Source: Rhodospirillaceae bacterium (GTDB taxonomy: Bacteria; Pseudomonadota; Alphaproteobacteria; Dongiales; Dongiaceae). From it: a stretch of DNA of 64,000 nt. The translations under genes were made by a program, and so were the position numbers. Positions 61,213 through 64,000 of the stretch are shown here, piece by piece. The stretch covers positions 1 through 64,000 of the forward strand of contig SSEL01000075.1 in the NCBI GenBank assembly GCA_008012315.1. The letters run 5' to 3'. The notes under the pieces were generated by a model. It did no database searches, was not told where the DNA came from, and saw only the letters and a program-made list of their open reading frames with translations. Within the stretch, counting starts at the first letter, position 1, and each line of letters opens with the position of its first letter.

Positions 61213-62310
61213 ATGCAGGATGTATCGATGCAGGCTGCAACGGCTTCCGCGCCCCTCCTTCACATTCGCACCGTCTGGAAGAAATTCGGCGACCGCGTGA
61301 CTGCCGCCGGGGTCGATCTCCAGGTCGGCAATGGCGAGTTCTTCACCATGCTCGGGCCCAGCGGCTCCGGCAAATCCACCGTGCTGCGCATGATCTCAGG
61401 CCTGGAACAGCCCGATGACGGCCGCATCCTCATCAATGGCGAGGATGTGACCGACCTGCCGCCCTGGAAGCGCGGCCTTGGCATGGTGTTCCAGCAATAT
61501 GCCAATTTTCCACATATGAGCGTGGCGCAGAATATCGGCTACGGCCTGCGGCGCAGCAATCTCGACCGTACCGCCTTGCGCCAGCGCGTCTCCGAACTGC
61601 TCGACCTGGTCAGCCTGCCGGGTTTCCAAAACAAGCCGGTGACCCAACTGTCGGGCGGCGAGCAGCAGCGCGTCGCCATCGCCCGGGCTCTGGCACCGCG
61701 GCCGCGCCTGCTGCTGCTGGACGAACCGCTTTCCGCGCTCGATGAAAAGATCCGGCGCGAGATGCAGCTTCAGCTCAAGGATATCCAGCGCGCCACCGGC
61801 ACTGCCTTCGTCTATGTCACGCATGACCAGGAAGAAGCCCTGACGATGAGCGACCGCGTTGCCGTGTTGAATTGGGGCTATCTCGTGCAGATCGATGCCC
61901 CCCTGGCCTTGTTCCGCCAGCCGCGCACGAAATTCGTCGCGCAGTTCTTCCGTGGCAGCAATGTCATCGAGGGCCGTTTCACCGGCAGCGGCGCGCAGAC
62001 CGTCTTCGACTGTGCCGCCTTCCGCCTCGATTGCGGCGCCGTCGACAATGCCGCCAATCCGCCCGCGGTCGCGATCCGCAATGAAGACATCCGCATCAAT
62101 CCCCGTGCCACGGAACACGAAACGACCTTCGATGCGGTATTGGAACGGGTCGTCTATCGCGGCATCTATACCGATTTCCAGTTCAAGCTCGCCGATGGCC
62201 AGATCATCGTCGCCTCCGCCACCTCGGGCGAGGCATTAGACCCCGGCGCCAAGGTCCGGCTTGCCGTCAGGACCGACCGGATCATCCCGCTCCACGCTGA
62301 ACCAAGCTGA
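61213..62310 (+). CDS. ABC transporter ATP-binding protein (PotA-like)
   Basis: A 365-residue ATPase: Walker A GPSGSGKST, signature LSGGEQQRVAIARAL, Walker B LLLLDEPLSALDEK, H-loop YVTHDQEEALTMSD, and a C-terminal TOBE-type domain (about 275-360). ATG 61213 or 61228. Last gene of the importer operon; double terminator follows. Confidence 0.92.
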   Translation: MQDVSMQAATASAPLLHIRTVWKKFGDRVTAAGVDLQVGNGEFFTMLGPSGSGKSTVLRMISGLEQPDDGRILINGEDVTDLPPWKRGLGMVFQQYANFPHMSVAQNIGYGLRRSNLDRTALRQRVSELLDLVSLPGFQNKPVTQLSGGEQQRVAIARALAPRPRLLLLDEPLSALDEKIRREMQLQLKDIQRATGTAFVYVTHDQEEALTMSDRVAVLNWGYLVQIDAPLALFRQPRTKFVAQFFRGSNVIEGRFTGSGAQTVFDCAAFRLDCGAVDNAANPPAVAIRNEDIRINPRATEHETTFDAVLERVVYRGIYTDFQFKLADGQIIVASATSGEALDPGAKVRLAVRTDRIIPLHAEPS

Positions 62311-62324
62311 TCCCGGCTTGGTTC
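62299..62324 (+). terminator. Hairpin at the end of the ATPase gene
   Basis: GAACCAAGC/GCTTGGTTC with 8-base loop, spanning the stop codon. It precedes the stronger terminator. Confidence 0.5.
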
Positions 62325-62330
62325 ACAAGT

Positions 62331-62363
62331 AAAGGGCAGCCCCAAAGGCTGCCCTTTATTTAT
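62331..62363 (+). terminator. Rho-independent terminator of the importer operon
   Basis: Perfect stem AAAGGGCAGCC/GGCTGCCCTTT with CCAAA loop, followed by ATTTATT. Confidence 0.9.
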
Positions 62364-62678
62364 TCGGCCACCGGCAAGCCGGGTTTGCAGGCCAAGCCCG
62401 ATGCGGCCCGGTGCCATAACGGTGTCATCACCGCCCATTTGACGGAGCCCGGTTCGCCATATAAGAATTTAACATCTTGCCGTGGGGGTTTGAGAGTTCC
62501 CGTGACGCCATCGAATCGCCGACGGAACGGCTGACAGGGATGAAGCGCGAAGACGGTGTTGGATTCGATCGACAGATTATTTTTTTGAATGGCGATCATG
62601 CGTTGAGGTCGATCAGCGTAAAGGGGGGAAGTCTCCGCGTGCTGCAGGACCGGCAAAAAGCTCGAAAGAGGGAACTTC
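62364..62678. other. Intergenic region before the MCE gene
   Basis: 315 bases. No supported gene; a short frame from TTG 62477 runs into the next start and has poor composition. Promoter of the MCE gene is expected. Confidence 0.5.
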
Positions 62679-64000
62679 ATGAGTGACATCATCGAGCCAC
62701 CCCATGAGCCGGCACCCGGGGACCCGGGTCCGGCGCATCCGCAGGCGACGACACGCCGTGCCCGGCGCATTCCCATCATCTGGATCATTCCGCTTGTTGC
62801 CGTCGCCATCGGTGCCTGGCTAGCCTGGGATACCTATTCAAAAAAGGGCCCAACCATCACGGTTTCCTTCGAAAGCGCCGAAGGCCTTCAAGCCGGCCAA
62901 TCACAACTGCGCTTCAAGGACATCGTCTTCGGCACCATCAAGGGCTTCACCCTCACCCCCGACAATTCGCGGGTCATCGTGACGATCGCGACGACGCGCG
63001 AGGCCGAGCCGCTCCTAACGGATCAAACGGTGTTCTAGGTGGTCAAGCCGCGTTTATTCGCCGGCACTATTTCCGGCCTCGAGACCGTGCTTTCCGGCTC
63101 CTATATCTCGATGCTGCCGCCGCAAAAGGCAGGCAAGCCGCAGCGCGATTTCATCGGACGCGAGGATCCGCCGGTGCAGGAAGCGCATGTGCCCGGCCGC
63201 ACCTTCCTGATCAAGGCCAGCCGCCTAGGATCGATTTCCGTCGGCTCGCCCGTCTTCTTCCGCGATCTCGATGTCGGCGAAGTGCTCGGCTGGGATATCG
63301 CCGATATGGCGAAAAGCGTCACCATCCGCGCTTTCGTGCGCGCGCCCTATGATGCCTATGTCAATGACGACACCCGCTTCTGGAACGCTTCCGGCGCTTC
63401 CATCAAATTCGGCGGCGGCGGTGTCGAACTTCAGGTCGAATCGCTGCGCGCGATCCTGCTGGGCGGCATCGCCTTCGAAACGCCGCCGCAAAGCGCCGGC
63501 CGGGGCACCAGCGCGGATAGCCACGTCTTCCCCCTCGTCCCCGACCGCGACACCGCCGATGCCGCGTCCTATAACCGGAAAATCCAGACGGTCTCCTATT
63601 TCTCCGGCTCCGTCCGTGGCATCGCCCGCGGATCCGAAGTGACGATGCATGGCCTGACCGTCGGCCGGGTCACCGATGTAGGCCTGGTCTATGATGCCAA
63701 AAGCGACGCGATCCTGGCGCCGATCCATTACGAGATCGAGCCTGAGCGTATCGTCGGCGTCGGCCCGACAGCGCTTTTCGACACGCCCTTGCAAGCGGCG
63801 GATACGCTGGTCAAGCGCGGGCTGCGGGCAACCCTGCAATCCTCGAATCTGCTGACCGGCCAGCAGGTCGTGGCGCTCGAAATCATGCCGGATGCGCCAC
63901 CCGCCAGCGCCCGGATGGAAGGCCAGAACGTTGTCCTGCCGACCAGCGATGCCGCCGGCCTGAGCGGCCTGCAGACCTCGGCAACGGATCTGCTGAACAA
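62679..64000 (+). pseudogene. PqiB/MlaD-family MCE-domain protein interrupted by in-frame TAG (partial at window edge)
   Basis: The frame opens with a cytoplasmic leader, one membrane helix (RIPIIWIIPLVAVAIGAWLA) and a first MCE domain, then stops at TAG 63036-63038 after residue 119 (LTDQTVF). The same frame continues without a break to the window end with VVKPRLFAGTISGLETVLSG and at least two more MCE domains, so a single base change is the simplest reading. PqiB-type proteins have FW at this point, and this gene's own second MCE repeat has DTRFWNAS, so TGG to TAG is likely. PqiB/MlaD proteins form lipid-transfer tubes between inner and outer membrane. Truncation, suppression or sequencing error cannot be separated here. 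The ATG 62679 has AGAGGGA. Confidence 0.8.

Noticed and set aside
62477..62686. 69-codon frame running into the MCE gene start
   Set aside because: TTG start, no ribosome site, no recognisable feature.
63036..63038. Pyrrolysine insertion at the TAG of the MCE gene
   Set aside because: The site aligns with a conserved Trp in a lipid-transfer protein; no pyl tRNA or synthetase is seen and there is no reason for pyrrolysine.

Overview
The window is a 64 kb piece of a GC-rich bacterial chromosome. Its codon use, GlxA-type regulator, EcfG-like sigma factor, GGAAC-type promoters and PotDBCA-like and GlnQ-like importers all fit an alphaproteobacterium, probably of the Rhodospirillales or a related group. 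This is judged from family content, not from a marker gene. I see no rRNA, tRNA, CRISPR array, prophage, transposase or replication origin. Gene density is normal. The many long antisense reading frames are high-GC shadows of real genes.

Region 1 (1-8 kb): start of a glutathione-dependent formaldehyde dehydrogenase, then a signalling block of a FIST-domain sensor, a multi-PAS hybrid histidine kinase and a LuxR-type response regulator (similar in layout to the NosP/NahK nitric-oxide module), a GlxA/AraC regulator and a histone-deacetylase-like amidohydrolase.

Region 2 (8-19.3 kb): a general-stress neighbourhood. It holds CsbD, GalU with an overlapping small membrane protein, a PRC-barrel protein, a secreted Gly/Thr/Asn-repeat protein, UdgX with an SDR dehydrogenase, an ECF/EcfG-like sigma factor, a zinc alcohol dehydrogenase operon and a KGG-repeat protein. 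Six of these transcription units carry a sequence of the form GGAAC-N17-GTT upstream, which suggests one regulon.

Region 3 (16.3-31.5 kb): two tandem cytosine-deaminase-like amidohydrolases, a PucR-type regulator, and a one-direction catabolic run of flavin reductase, luciferase-like monooxygenase, GntR regulator, DUF1185 protein, alpha/beta hydrolase, aldehyde dehydrogenase, NIPSNAP protein and a complete PotDBCA-like ABC importer. The substrate is unknown. The architecture recalls Rut pyrimidine degradation but the proteins differ.

Region 4 (31.5-41.8 kb): a lone NikR regulator, a succinate-semialdehyde-dehydrogenase-like enzyme, a GcvT-fused FAD demethylating dehydrogenase beside a non-pyrrolysine MttB-family methyltransferase, a PheC-like periplasmic protein, a LysR regulator and a DHA2 MFS exporter.

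Region 5 (41.8-51 kb): a hydroxyproline-type catabolic operon (pyrroline-2-carboxylate-reductase-like, proline-racemase-like with a Ser/Cys active-site pair, enolase-superfamily cis-3-hydroxyproline-dehydratase-like, DapA-like deaminase, polar amino acid ABC importer). It is divergent from a GntR gene and a pyrroline-5-carboxylate-reductase-like gene, with a perfect 16-bp palindrome between them.

Region 6 (51-62.3 kb): a gamma-glutamyl/5-oxoproline salvage island of gamma-glutamyltransferase, fused 5-oxoprolinase, MarR-like regulator, ABC importer and an embedded pyroglutamyl-peptidase I. A TTATCGATA motif recurs at both promoters around the regulator gene.

The window ends in an MCE/PqiB-family gene broken by an in-frame TAG at a position expected to be Trp. 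A palindromic intergenic repeat (core CTTGATCCG/CGGATCAAG, arms CCCCGG or CCTCGG) is scattered through the window in at least eight copies.
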